Part shown: positions 1-11,600 of the stretch, in pieces | Position numbering within the stretch: position 1 is the stretch's first letter | Layout: each line of letters starts with the position of its first letter | NCBI GenBank assembly: GCA_009733775.1 | Contig: WOGZ01000093.1 | Span: forward strand, 1 to 64,000 | Source of the DNA: Alectoria sarmentosa | Taxonomy: Eukaryota; Ascomycota; Lecanoromycetes; Lecanorales; Parmeliaceae | Direction of reading: 5' to 3' | DNA: 64,000 bases | Program-made: the position numbers and the translations under genes | Notes under the pieces: generated by a model | The model's input: only the letters and a program-made list of their open reading frames with translations | What the model was told of the DNA's origin: nothing | Database searches by the model: none

Positions 1-243
1 ATGGATGGATGGATGGATGGATGGATGGATGGATGGATGGATGGATGGATGAATGGGTGGATGGATGGATGTGGTAGATGGGTGGATGGATGGATGGATG
101 AATGAATGGATGGATGAATGAATGAATGGATGGATGGATGGGTGGATGGGTGGATGGATGGATGGATAGATGATTGTTAAAAAAAAGATGAATGAATGAA
201 TAAACGATTGAATAAATGGATAGATAGATAGATAGATAGATAG
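1..243. repeat. ATGG/GATA tetranucleotide microsatellite
   Basis: The first 50 bases are a perfect ATGG tandem repeat. It then decays into GGAT/GAAT/GGTG variants up to about 170, and a short GATA run ends near 243. It is interspersed simple sequence, not a telomere, because no TTAGGG-type unit is present. No gene is visible. Confidence 0.95.
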
Positions 244-380
244 ATGCTTACTAAGAAAAAGAAGAAGAAGAAGCAAAAGAAGAGAAGAAAAAAAAAGAAG
301 AAGCAAAAGGAGCAAAAAAAGAAGCAAAACAATAAAAAAAAAAAAAAAAAAAAACAAAAAAAAAAAGGGAAGGAGGGGGA
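244..380. repeat. A-rich purine tract
   Basis: AAG and A homopolymer tract on the plus strand, almost without pyrimidines. It is low-complexity intergenic sequence. Confidence 0.85.
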
Positions 381-540
381 AATTTAAAAAGCTCTTAAAA
401 TAAAGAGTATTCGTTCGGTTTTCCAATGCCAGGAAATGAAAAAAGGGAATGGATTGCTTTTAATTCCAAAAACGAGCAAGCGAGGGAGGAAAGGAAAAGA
501 GAGAGAGAGAATTTTTGTAAGAAAAACGAGTTGACGAGGA

Positions 541-680
541 GATGAAAGATGTTGAATTGAATTGGGTTGGGTTGGGATTGGATTGGGTTGAGTTGGATTG
601 GATGGGACTGATTTGGATTGAGATTGAATTGGACTGATTTGGATTGAGATTGGATTGAATAGAATAGAATAGAATATGAG
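541..680. repeat. GATTG/GGTTG imperfect pentanucleotide repeat
   Basis: Imperfect tandem units of GATTG, GGTTG and AGTTG followed by an AGAAT run. The repeat keeps all three minus-strand frames open with Pro/Gln/Ser/Ile-rich products, which are repeat artefacts. Nothing gene-like is seen between 381 and 1284. Confidence 0.85.
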
Positions 681-917
681 AGCATAATGAAATGCAATCA
701 TCAATAATTCGAAAGTACAATCAAAATCAAAGGAATGATGTGTGACTAGATAGAATTACATACAAATATCAACACATTTGAACCGGGATGTCGATGGACA
801 CGAAAGCTGGAAGAAAAACCAGTTGTACTCTATTGATTGCCCCATCCATCATCAGCTTTGGATCCCTCTCGTCCCTCTCGTCCTCACCGACTATGTATCT
901 ATCGATCGATCGATCAA

Positions 918-1028
918 ATATACACACACACACACACACACTCGCTCGCTCGCCCGCACCAGGAAGAGCCAGCCGACAATGTCGCGAACAGAAAAAAAGT
1001 GCCTGCCTGCCTGCCTGCCTGCCTGCCT
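918..1028. repeat. CA dinucleotide and TGCC tetranucleotide microsatellites
   Basis: A CA run near 920-945 and a TGCC run near 1001-1027 lie in the 3' flank of the kelch gene. Both are simple-sequence tracts. Confidence 0.9.
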
Positions 1029-1284
1029 AGAAAGAACACGATCCAGCCCAGGAGATAAATAAGATGCACGAGCTCGCTCGCGGTATCGACCGGCCCCACA
1101 GCATATATAGCTCGACGAGGAAGAATGGATACTGTGAAAGGGGAAAAAAAAAGGTCTCGCCACAAAAAGTGATAAGGATCATCATCCAACGCCGAGCATA
1201 ATACCAACCAACCATACTATATAAGAAACAGGTCAGTTGCCTCGTATACTGTATTATCATTACCCATTTCACACTCTGTCCTCA

Positions 1285-4200
1285 TCAAATGATATAACTC
1301 TTACTCCCCCTCTCCGCTCCTTCTTCTTCGTCCTCACTGCTGCTGATGCCCGCCAAGCCCCCGGGCATCTTCTCATGCGGCCGAATGACGCCGCTCTCCC
1401 TCAAATGATCGGGCTCCGACTCGGAACTGTCCCTCGGCCCACGCCCCCTCTGCGCCTCTTCGGCATCCAGCCTCTTCCGCCAATTCGCCAGACTATCGCT
1501 CATGTTCCCGGCGCCCACCGCACTATTGGGCGTCGAGCGCTCAAAGTCGAATTGGTTGCTAAGACGGTAGGTGCGATGCGTATCTGCCCAGTGGGAGCGC
1601 AGGGTTTCGAGTTCAGAGGCCAGGCTGTCGAGGGCGAGGGAGTTGCGGGCGTTTTCGGCATTGCCACCAGTGGGAATGGTGCTGGGGTCGGCGCTGTTGC
1701 TGTGGGAGTGGCCGCCTCGGAAGTTGGTGGCAGGATTGGTCGAGGTGCTGCTGACGTTGCTGAGGCCGCGAGCGTGGCCATGGCCGTTGAGTTGCTGGGA
1801 TTGGCGTCTGTAGTTGCCAACCGAGGTGCCGACTTGGTCGAGAAGGAGTGTGACTTTTTGTTCGGCGTCCAGAGCGCGGTTTTCGAGCATCGAGTTCTCA
1901 TTCTTGAGTTGGTCGAGCTCAGAGCGGGCCTGTTGGGTGGTGTGTGCGAGCTGTTGTTGGGCTTGTTCGTTGTTCTGGCGGTAATGGTCTCGTTCTTGCT
2001 GAGCAGCGTAGAGCTCGGAGCGGACCTGCGCCATCTGGGCCTCGAGCTGAGAGTGTGAGTCCTTGACGCTTCTCTGTATCTCTTCAATCTCTTTCTGGAG
2101 GGAGTTGCGCTCTTGCTCCCATTCGGCAGCCGCCTCCGGTCCCATTGATCGCTCTGATTGAGAACGTTGAGCCCCATCGAGTTCGCTCTGCAGACGCTCG
2201 TTTTGCTTCTTGTACTTGGTGAGCTCATCCTTCATACGCTTAAGCATCTTCTCAGTACCCTTGACGTAATGCACTGCGGACTGGTAGTCGTTCTCGAGAA
2301 GCTCCAGTTTCTCACGGTACGTCTTATCGGCTTGTAGCTCTCTCGATTCTACCAACGACTTGGTCTCTAGGTGGGCCCGTCTGCTAGCCTCCAGTTCCTG
2401 CTCAAGCTCTCTCAGGCGGGTGTTGTCTGGCGTATCGAGACGGTACGCTCCATTATCCAGATTCCTGGAACTAGATCTGCCATTTTCCAAGGAGATGCCT
2501 CTTTCATCCAGTAGCTCCTTGAGGGCTCCGTGCTGTATCGACAATGCACTTGCGTCTCGCTGGTGGGACTCGAGTCGTTGCTGCACGGCGCTATACTGGG
2601 ATTCCGATTCTATTAATTTTCTGACAGTATCTTGCAACTGCTTGCTAACAGCAAGACCTTCGCGGCTGGATTGCTCTTGATGGGCCTCCAATCTCGCAAT
2701 TCTCTCTTCTGCTCTTCGGAGCTTTTCCGCGGCGTCGTCGGCCGCTGTTTGGTTCTCCCTGACCAGAGCATGAGCATTCTCAATTTGTTCCTTCAGTATC
2801 GGTACGCGCTCATCCTCGATTGGCATATTTTGACTCGCCAAACTTCGGCTGTTCAGTTTGTCAAGACCGGCGACCATAGCTTGACGATGAGTCTTTGCCT
2901 CAGCAGCATTAGCACTAGCCATTTCTTCAGCATCTCGAAGCTTGCGTGTGGTATCATCGAGTTCGGCAGTCCGCTCCTCGTGTTCCGCGCGTAGCTGTAG
3001 AAGCTTTTGATCCACAACCTCTCTCTGCCTCCTTTCGTCGTTAAGCTTCTTCTCAAGTAGGGAAGCCTTGTCGGTTGAAGCTGTAACGGCCTCCCGAAGC
3101 GATGCGACAGTAATGCTGTGCTGATTGGTGTTTTCCAAGGCTTCTCCCAGCTTCCGCTCCAGGTCCTCCTTATCGACCGCGAGCAGTTGTGCTCTGGAGT
3201 GTGCCTCGGACTTCGCCGCTGATTCCTCTCGAGCTGTCTTTCCGACCTGATGAAGCTCGCTTCTCAAACTCTCTAGCTCTCCAGGGTTGCGAGCTTGGTC
3301 GAATTCTGCCGCACGTTTCTGCGCAGCATCAGCAGTACCTTCGGCTGCTCCTCTTGCCTGTCTCTCATTTTGGATTTCGTTAGTCATAGCAGCAACTGTG
3401 ATACGTAGCTCGTTCTGAGTTGCCAATGCTGCAGCCAGCTTTCGAGCAATGTCACTCGATCGATCATCAGGGCCTAGATCTCGAGACGCCGCATCGGATT
3501 GTGGCGTTCCAACGTGACTACCGCCATGAGCTGCAAGCCTAGCTTTGGCGTAGGCAGCTTCGCGTATCGCAGTGTCTCGTTGCTGCTCTGCTGCAGCAAC
3601 CTCTTGCGCTGCAGCGTCCTCACGGGATTCCAGATTGCTTTGTACTTCAGCGAGCTGCGCGCGCACCGCGATCAACGCCTCCAAAAGTGGTTTATCGTCG
3701 TTGCCGAATGACTGAGCAGCCTTTTCATCAAGGGGGCTCCCAGAGGTATTCGGCTGGTATCCGGCCTGGCGCGCTAGAGCCATCTCCGACGCATACCAGG
3801 CATTGCGGCTCTTTGCTGTTTCTAATGCTTGCATAAGATCTTGTTGTTGAGTTTGAAGATCTTGGTGTTCGCTCCGGAGGCCTTGATGCTCGCTTTGGAG
3901 GCCTTGATGCTCGCTTTGGAGACCTTGGAGCTCGCTTTGAAGACCTTGACGCTCACCTTGAAGATCTTGATGCTCGCTTTGGAGACCTTGATACTCGCTT
4001 CCGAGACTTTGATACTGAATTTCGAGACCTTGATGCTGATTCTCGAGACCCTCGAGCTGACTTTGTAGACCTTGATGCTGGTTCTGCAGCTGCTCGAGCT
4101 GTTGGCGTGGAATGGAATCATCTCGTTGGATTCTGTTATTTCTCCTAGAAACGTCGTTTGGCTCATCGTATTGGTCATTGAAGGATCGTTGTTGTTGTGG

Positions 4201-6530
4201 ACCAGCAGACGGAAATTGATCGATTTCATCCAGAGAAGGTTCTTGAACAGCTTGACGAGATCCTAACATCCCGAATGACGGATCATACTTGTGGGGCTCA
4301 TCATAGTCAGCTGTCTGGTCTGCAAATCTTGGAGGCTGTTGCATTGACTGCTGTCCAGGTTGTTGCGTTGGCGTGCGGCGTCCATTGACAACAGGACTCA
4401 TAGAAGGAGCGGTCGGACCTTGTCTCGGACCTTCTCGTCCTACCGGTGATACTATCGGCGGTGTCACATTCTCTTTCTCGAAGGAAGGTCCTCGGCCAGT
4501 ATCGACAGGCGGACCGAAGCCTCGGTTTTCTCTGGTGGGAGTTCTGCTTCTAGGTCCGTTGTTTGGTGAGATAATTCCATTTGCTCGTGGTGGTGGGGCT
4601 TGCTGTTGCGGAGGCGGCCCTGAAGGCGCTTGTGCTATTGAAGCGCGAGGAAGTCGAGATCCTCCACCAGGTGGAGAGGAACCATTTGCCATGCTCATAT
4701 CCTGGCCACGTCCCCCTGGCCCGGGTCCAGGTCCAGGTCCAGGTCCTGGTCCAGGTCCAGGTCCAGGTCCAGGTCCTGGTCCTGGTCCTGGTCCCGGCCC
4801 TATTGCTGGTCCACGAGATCCACCAGCCATACTCTCTCGTGAGCCGCTGAATTTTCTATTAAGACCATCCGGAGCGGTACTCGGAGCGTTGATCCCCCGA
4901 TTGGGAAGGCCAATTCCTCTCTCCTGACTAGGTCTGCGATTTCCAGGTACACGCTCGCCGGCTGGTGTGTTTTGAATTTGCTGATCGTTGGGATACCTGA
5001 TTTTCGCCGTATTTAATACGTAGACCATGCTTAACTCGCTCGGATCTCGGGCTGCAGAACTTGGTTCTCCGGCAAGGACGACAATCTGCTTGCCATATGC
5101 AGTCATACTGTGACCGGATCGTGGCGACGGAGACGGTCCCATATTTTGGAAGGTATACCAGCGCCGCGATGTGATCCTGAATGCTGCCAAATCACCCAAG
5201 TCTGTGCCTTCTTCAGTGCGCCCTCCAAATATGTACATGACATCGTCGACCAAGGCGGCTGAATGCCCTTCACGTGGGGCGGGTATGTAGCCGATGCAGT
5301 CAAGTTGACTCCATGCAACAACTTTCGGATCGTATGACCATACATCGTTGAACCATTGAGTCCCATTGGTGCCACCAAATCTAGAGAGTCAGTACCGTAT
5401 TTCCAATCAGATCATTGGGGTGCCTTACAAGTAAAGCTTGTCATTCCAGCTCACGATAGTGTGGTTCGTCCTAGCTGGGGGTATTTGTCCCTCCGGAGGA
5501 CCACCCTCGTTACTGGTCTGGATAAGCATTTCCCACTTACTGTTGGCGTTTTGCAAGGCATTCAAATCAAAGCAGAGCAGGTCATTGAAAAAGTAACCCT
5601 CGACTTGACCACCGAAGACGTAGATCTTCGAGCCCAAGATGTTCAGTGTATGCCCGTATCGACCCGCTGGCCTTTGTCCTGGAGGCATAGATCTTGACCA
5701 ATGGCGGGTTGCTGGATATGTCAGAGACGTACCAAGTCTCTAGCTAGGACTTCACTTACAGGTGTTCAGCAGGTAGAGAGTGTCATCTAGCTTGTCCCGC
5801 TCATCCATTTTGGTGTCGCCACCAAAAACAATAAACGCATTTCCGACTAGCAAACTTGCGTGGCCAACACGTGGACCAGGACCCTCGAAGGTGGTTCCGA
5901 CTGGATAACATGCAAGGTTACTACCCCCCGACTCGATCATCCATAGATCGCCCTTGACAGTCGTCCCATTGACAAGTCCACCCATAAGATATATGTCTCC
6001 TTCTTTGGACGAGGTAGCATTGACCGCCGCGCCATACCTGGGGAACGGATTTGGTTGTGAGGATGTGAAGGTGAGTTGTCGCTGAGACCAAGGGTAAAGC
6101 GCTGCTGGGTTTACGCCTGGAGGGGGGCCATTGGGAACAGGCCGTGCGCCACGCTGCGTGAGCAAAGAATCAGCATCATTTCCAAACTATTAACGAAATC
6201 CCAAATGTGTCTGCCATGTATGCCGGCTGGCTGAACCACACGGATCCATGGATGATGACTTACCGACAAGTCTGAATCTTGTCGTCCGCGTTGACCTTGT
6301 CCATGCTCCGGACTTGGTGCGTTTCCATTTTCGATCGAATTGGCGGGGATGTTGGCGCTGGCACCTGGCGTTGGAGACTGTATCCCAGCCCCTCGTTCTT
6401 TTGGCCTCAAACCATTAAGTGTGGGTATTGAGGTGCCTGATCCTGGCGCAGTTTGTATATCCTGGGGTCTCTGCGCAGGCGCAGTCTGCCCTTTTCCCTC
6501 CTTGCTCTTTTTGCCAAACAGGAATGACAT
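1285..6530 (-). CDS. Tea1/Kel1-like kelch-repeat cell polarity protein
   Basis: Four exons (6264-6530, 5760-6153, 5429-5711, 1285-5380) join in frame to give 1679 residues. The N-terminus starts MSFLFGKK, followed by a low-complexity stretch to about residue 95. Kelch blades follow between about 110 and 430 (motifs IVFGGDTK, IYVFGGQVEG, YLFGGTNG, MYIFGGRTEEG). Next come a Gly-Pro dipeptide run near 515-540, a disordered Pro/Gln-rich region, and a very long coiled coil from about 740 to 1600. This kelch plus coiled-coil order is that of fission yeast Tea1, Aspergillus TeaA and budding yeast Kel1. These proteins are carried on microtubule plus ends to the cell tip and help recruit formins. The first ATG of exon 1 is at 6530. 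The coiled coil carries an unusual run of near-identical heptads at about 745-829. The family call is secure; localisation is inferred. Confidence 0.93.
3840..4090 (-). repeat. 21-base minisatellite encoding heptads inside the kelch gene
   Basis: About a dozen tandem units of 21 bases encode variants of the heptad LQSEHQG on the minus strand (residues about 745-829 of the kelch protein). Units differ by a few substitutions. The 21-base period equals exactly seven codons, so changes in copy number would keep the coiled-coil frame. Confidence 0.85.
4715..4800 (-). repeat. Hexanucleotide repeat encoding (Gly-Pro)n
   Basis: GGTCCA/GGTCCT hexanucleotide units encode about fifteen Gly-Pro dipeptides in the kelch protein. 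The unit reads Gly-Pro on both strands, which explains a spurious open frame on the plus strand here. Confidence 0.9.
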
Positions 6531-8159
6531 GATTGCACCGTTTTGATGCAGATGTACCAATATACCAGCAGATTTGACCGCAATCGCTCCCAATGATTAC
6601 AGGATTCGAGCAAACGTTTGTGCGAACTCAGATAGGTGGAAGATATTGAACGAGTGACGGCTCTCTGCCCGGTGTAGACTTGAAGGTCGAGCAGGGGGGG
6701 GGTTCAGGGAGCGGCGGCGAGGATCCGGCTTTACAGGACGTTCGCGCCTCGAGTCCACCGACAAGGCATGGAAAGGAAGAAGGTTGAAAATACAGCGCGA
6801 CAATCAATGCGCTGGCTGCTCCTGCAGTCGTCAATATGCTGAGAGATGTAGATGATGAGCTCAATCGGATAATTGTTGGTATTCCAATGCCTCGTGCCTT
6901 GGAAAATTAGAAGCGATCCTAGGGTTTGAGGGTTCCTGGCGGCTTAGCGTGCCTTTTCGCCAAGACCTCCGTTAGTCGTTGAATGTTCCTGAGAGCAGTG
7001 ATCACTTCCTTTATTTACGGCACATCAAATGTGACCTAGATGCCAGGACAGATGGCATGTGTTTGAGGGCTATGACATATCCTCCGCGTCTCGACAGTAC
7101 TATTGGCAGTAGTATGTCAGTTTCTTTTTTACTCTCCAGCACTCTATGATTTTTAGATCAGACAGTGTTGGTGGTGGTGTCAGTGTGTCACCGAGAGGTG
7201 GGGCTGGGACTTTCCAGTAGTGGTGGTTGTTTCAAATTTAGATCAGCCATCCTTTCAGGGGCTTAGTGTCGCATGCCCCACAGGCATGCAAACCAGTTTC
7301 TGTCTCCTTCTCTTTTGCTTGCCACCTTCAAAACTGCGACATTTTTGAGTCCCTTCTTTGCCACTTGCGCTGCAGAAGGACTCAGGAATCTGAATGCTAC
7401 CTATGCAATGCCAGGATGATATACGCCTTATTAATTCCCCAATCAGTATTTCTTCCGGACCTCGCTGATCATTTGCCGCCCACCTGATCTTCTGCAAAGA
7501 GTTGTCACATTCGCTACCTAAGAGAAGCCGATCATTCTGCTACTCGCAGCCTTTCACCGGGCAAGTTCTTTCTTGGGGTTGGTTTGGGGGAATATGACCA
7601 AATGGTACCTGGACAGCTCATTGAGGGCGGTATGCCCAGTCTACCAGACACCGTGGAACCCCTACAAAGCTAAAGAGAGTACGCAAAGCATGACCGTTAA
7701 CGCTAGACAGTCGGATCAAGCATTCATGTGTGCTTTAGATTTCAGGAAACCAAGCCAACAGAGTGTAGTCGTACGGTTTGCCAGCTTTAATCTCGCGATC
7801 TATCGATCGTTACTACCCACAAGTCTGTGGCTTCATTTCTTAAATCCCAAGTACGCAGCTCTGGCTTTTTGAATATACGGTAGTTGTGTAGAGTTTGGAA
7901 AGCAGATGCAAATGTAATCTCTATGCGAGAAATTGAAATTTGATCTTCCTCTCCAATGTAGGAACGATGGACATAGATAACCCTCACAAACTGTGCTGAG
8001 GAACACAATTCGTAAGGTTATCAAGCTACGATATTAGTCAAGCTATTGGGAAGAGTGGCAGTCCTACTCTCTGTGTCTGATGTTTTTTTAGGCACAAGCA
8101 AGGCTTTCCACCTGCTGGACCGTAAACAACTGCCACTTTCTCTTAACCCTTACCTTGTA
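6531..8159. other. Intergenic region, divergent promoters of kelch and kog1 genes
   Basis: About 2.1 kb separates the divergent kelch and kog1 start codons (6530 and 8689). I see no convincing coding sequence here; open frames on the two strands have no recognisable domains. It contains a MITE at 8160-8324 and presumably both promoters and 5' leaders. Confidence 0.6.
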
Positions 8160-8324
8160 TCCGGGAGGGCCACGCTAGCAGGCGCCAAATGTAGGGATTA
8201 TTATTTGTCCAATCACTGCGGCTCATTGCGGCTCATTATCTTGCTTACTCATGAGCACGGCAGGCATGAGCTGATCAATTAGTATCCCTACATCTTGCCC
8301 CTGCTAGAGTGGCCCTCCCGGGGA
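8160..8324. mobile_element. MITE with about 41-base terminal inverted repeats and TA target site
   Basis: The left end (8160-8200) and right end (8283-8324) are imperfect inverted repeats of about 41 bases. They share GGGAGGGCCAC, CTAGCAGG and ATGTAGGGAT; the left copy lacks two C compared with the right. TA flanks each end (8158-8159 and 8325-8326), which fits Tc1/mariner-type target duplication. The 165-base element has no coding capacity, so it would be a non-autonomous element mobilised in trans. Confidence 0.8.
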
Positions 8325-8688
8325 TAGCGTGCACCAAAGTTCTCAGACACGTGGTGCTACTCCATATACGGTCTGACCTACGGTGATACCCGGAGCTACT
8401 CGTCGATCGTGGGGCTGCATCAGTCCGCCGACGAGCGAGCCTTGCTATCGGTGATTATCTTGCTGATCGGAGAGACGCTTGAGATCTCCTTTACAAGTCC
8501 AGTCCCGTTCTTTTGTTGGCTGAATCAAGTACACTGGCACGGTCATGTGGACCAGATCTCAAGGATCTCTTCCTGGTATGACGATATCCGACCACTGAGA
8601 GTGAAGAATTCATCAGCCAAGGTCAGTGATATGACTATTCCTAGCTGCGAGAGGACAGTGTTGTTGATGCTTGAATGCAAAGACAAAC

Positions 8689-11600
8689 ATGCCTTTGTTA
8701 GGTTCTCCATTACCTGCGTCGACAATGTTTCACCAAAGCAACGCGCGCAACCGCACCGCCTCGCTATCAGAAACTCAACTTGGTCAGTCTGCCGGAAGGC
8801 CTTCACAAGGATCAACAAATGGGCAATCTACTGGCCGACCCCTCATCAACCTCGAGAATGGTCGAGTAAGCCCTCAAGCCAGCAATGCACCAGGGAATGG
8901 GCTGGTCAACGGTCATGCAATTGGGCGAGTAGCCTCATCCGAACCACAGAAGGAGTCATTGGAACCCCAGAATATCTCTCGAGCTCGGACAGAGAACCAC
9001 AAAACCATCCCTCACCGGCCAAGAGCATCGATGACAAGGTCAAAGACCAACTACGAGCCAGAAAATATGTCCTCGACGAAGGAAACAAGCCTGGAAGAGC
9101 ATGGCGAGCTCCGGCACGGTTGGGAAGATGAATATAATTCAAGCGAGTTTCTTGGACAACTGAATTCGGTATATCTCCATTATCCTCGATTGCTCTACCG
9201 CTCTTGACTGGCTAATGTTTTCTGTAGACTTTCTACATGTACTTCACCGATAAACGACACGAGAGTGGTGGAAAGCCGAAAGACAGTGAGAGAATGAAAC
9301 CCCTAGAGGAATGGCGTCATAGAGAACGTTCAAAAACGGTGTCCGCTGCTTTGATCTTGTGTCTCAACATTGGGGTGGACCCTCCAGATGTTCACAAAAC
9401 ACAACCTACAGCTGTCGAAGAGTGCTGGACAAATCCTATATCGCAAACGCAGGCTGCAAGCAAGATGATGGAGATCATTGGGAAGAAGCTTCAAGATCAG
9501 TACGAAGGTATGAGTATGAAAACCAGATACAAGCAATACCTGGATCCATCCGTTGAAGAGACCAAAAAGTTTTGCACATCGCTACGACGTAACGCAAAGG
9601 AGGAACGGGTCTTGTTTCACTACAACGGCCATGGAGTCCCTTTGCCGACGTCGTCTGGCGAATTTTGGGTTTTCAACAAGGATTACACACAGTACATACC
9701 CGTGTCGATGTATGATTTGCAAGCGTGGCTGGGTGGCCCCGTCATTTACATTTACGACTGTTCGCATGCCGGTAATATTATTGCGAACTTTGACCGCTTC
9801 GTCGAGAAGCATGAAGCAGAAAATGCCGAAGCCAGAGCACGAGACCCAAACGCGCAACTGCAGAATTACTCGAACAACATCCAGCTCGCGGCCTGTCAAA
9901 AGACAGAGACGCTACCCACAAACCCAGATCTTCCGAATGACCTCTTCACAGCTTGTCTTACTACCCCTATCGTCATGTCCATGACTTTTCATGTTCTGGA
10001 AAATCCACTGTCAAGTGGACTGAATGCAAAGGACGTGCGGAGGGTTCCCGGACGCGCAGCGGAACGAAGGAGTCCAATAGGGGAGCTCAACTGGATATTG
10101 ACTGCCATCACTGACACAATTGCATGGAATGTGCTCCCCAGGCCTCTCTTCAGACAACTTTTCCGTCAGGATCTCATGGTGGCAGCACTTTTCCGAAACT
10201 TCCTTGTTGCTCAAAGAATAATGAGGTCTTACGGGTGTCATCCGATGTCCATGCCTGAGATCCCTTCTACACACAACCATCCTTTGTGGGAAGCATGGGA
10301 CTTGGCGATCGAGATGGTCTTGTCCCAGCTCGACCCTATGTTGAAAGCTGAGGCAGGTGGTGAACCATATGAATATCAACACTCTTCTTTTTTCACCGAG
10401 CAACTAACGGCCTTCGACGTCTACCTTCAGCAAGGAGCTCCAAAACAGCAAGCTCCGACACAGCTGCCTATTGTGCTCCAAGTGCTACTTAGCCAGGTCC
10501 ATCGGCTTCGGGCCTTGATTCTTCTAAGCAAGTTTCTTGACCTCGGCCCTTGGGCTGTTAACCTTGCACTTACGATCGGAATTTTTCCTTACGTGGTCAA
10601 ACTCCTCCAGTCTCCAGCACATGAGCTCAAACCCATCATGATCTTCATCTGGGCGCGCATAGTTGCTGTGGATGCAAAAGCTGTTCAGGCAGACCTACTC
10701 AAGGACAGTGGGTACCAATACTTCACCAAAATTCTCCTTCCCGAGTCGGGAATCCCAGTGGGTAACGCAACTGAACATAAAGCTATGTCAGCCTTCGTCA
10801 TCGCCATGTTCTGCCGGGGATTTCCTCAAGGTCAACAAGTGTGCCTGTCACCAGACCTGATCGATGCTTGCATTGGCTATCTCCAAGATCCCGAGAATCC
10901 CTTGCTTCGTCAATGGTCTTGTCTTTGTATAAGTATGCTTTGGAAAGATTTCCCCGAGGCAAAATGGGTTGGTATCCGATGCTTGGCACACCACCGGCTT
11001 TGTGCGCTTGTGGTCGATCCGGTACCAGAAGTAAGGGCCGCAGCGGTACACGCGCTGACGAACTTTCTCGGAATTCCTGATCTCACTGACCAGGTGGCGC
11101 AAAACGAAGAGACCATCGCTTCGGCTTTGATTTCTATGGCTACAGATGGTAACGCTATGGTACGGAAAGAACTGCTTGTATTCTTTTCTATATTCGTGAA
11201 GAGATATCAGAACAAGTTCCTCGTCGCAGCTTATGAAAATCTGGTGGAAGAGAGAGAAAGACTTATGTACACTGGGTACGACAACGGAACTAAAGTTAAC
11301 GGCACAGGTCAGGATAATTTGGAGAATGCTCAAAAGTCGATGATTTCACGTAATAGCGTTCAGAATTCGATGTGGCTGCATCTACTAGTCATGTCCGTTG
11401 ATGGCCACCCAGAAGTTGCCCAAGCGGCTAGCATCATCGTCGATCATGTCCACGAGATACTGGTAGATTCGCCTCTCGCACCTCACGCTCTACGTGTCAT
11501 CGACAATATCCTTGCACTCATGCAACGAGCAGCTGGTCACTCTCGGCAATCATCAGCAGCACCGACTAGTCAAGCATCGCACCCGACGTCCTCATCAGGG

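Noticed and set aside
1237..2058. Plus-strand open frame of about 270 codons opposite the kelch gene
   Set aside because: It lies antisense to the coiled-coil region of a clearly coding exon, has no ATG context or domain, and is Ala/Val/Gly-rich as expected for the complement of a Gln/Glu/Arg-rich coiled coil.
4373..4927. Plus-strand Gly/Pro-rich open frame
   Set aside because: The hexanucleotide repeat reads Gly-Pro on both strands, and the real coding strand is minus, with conserved kelch sequence in the same exon.
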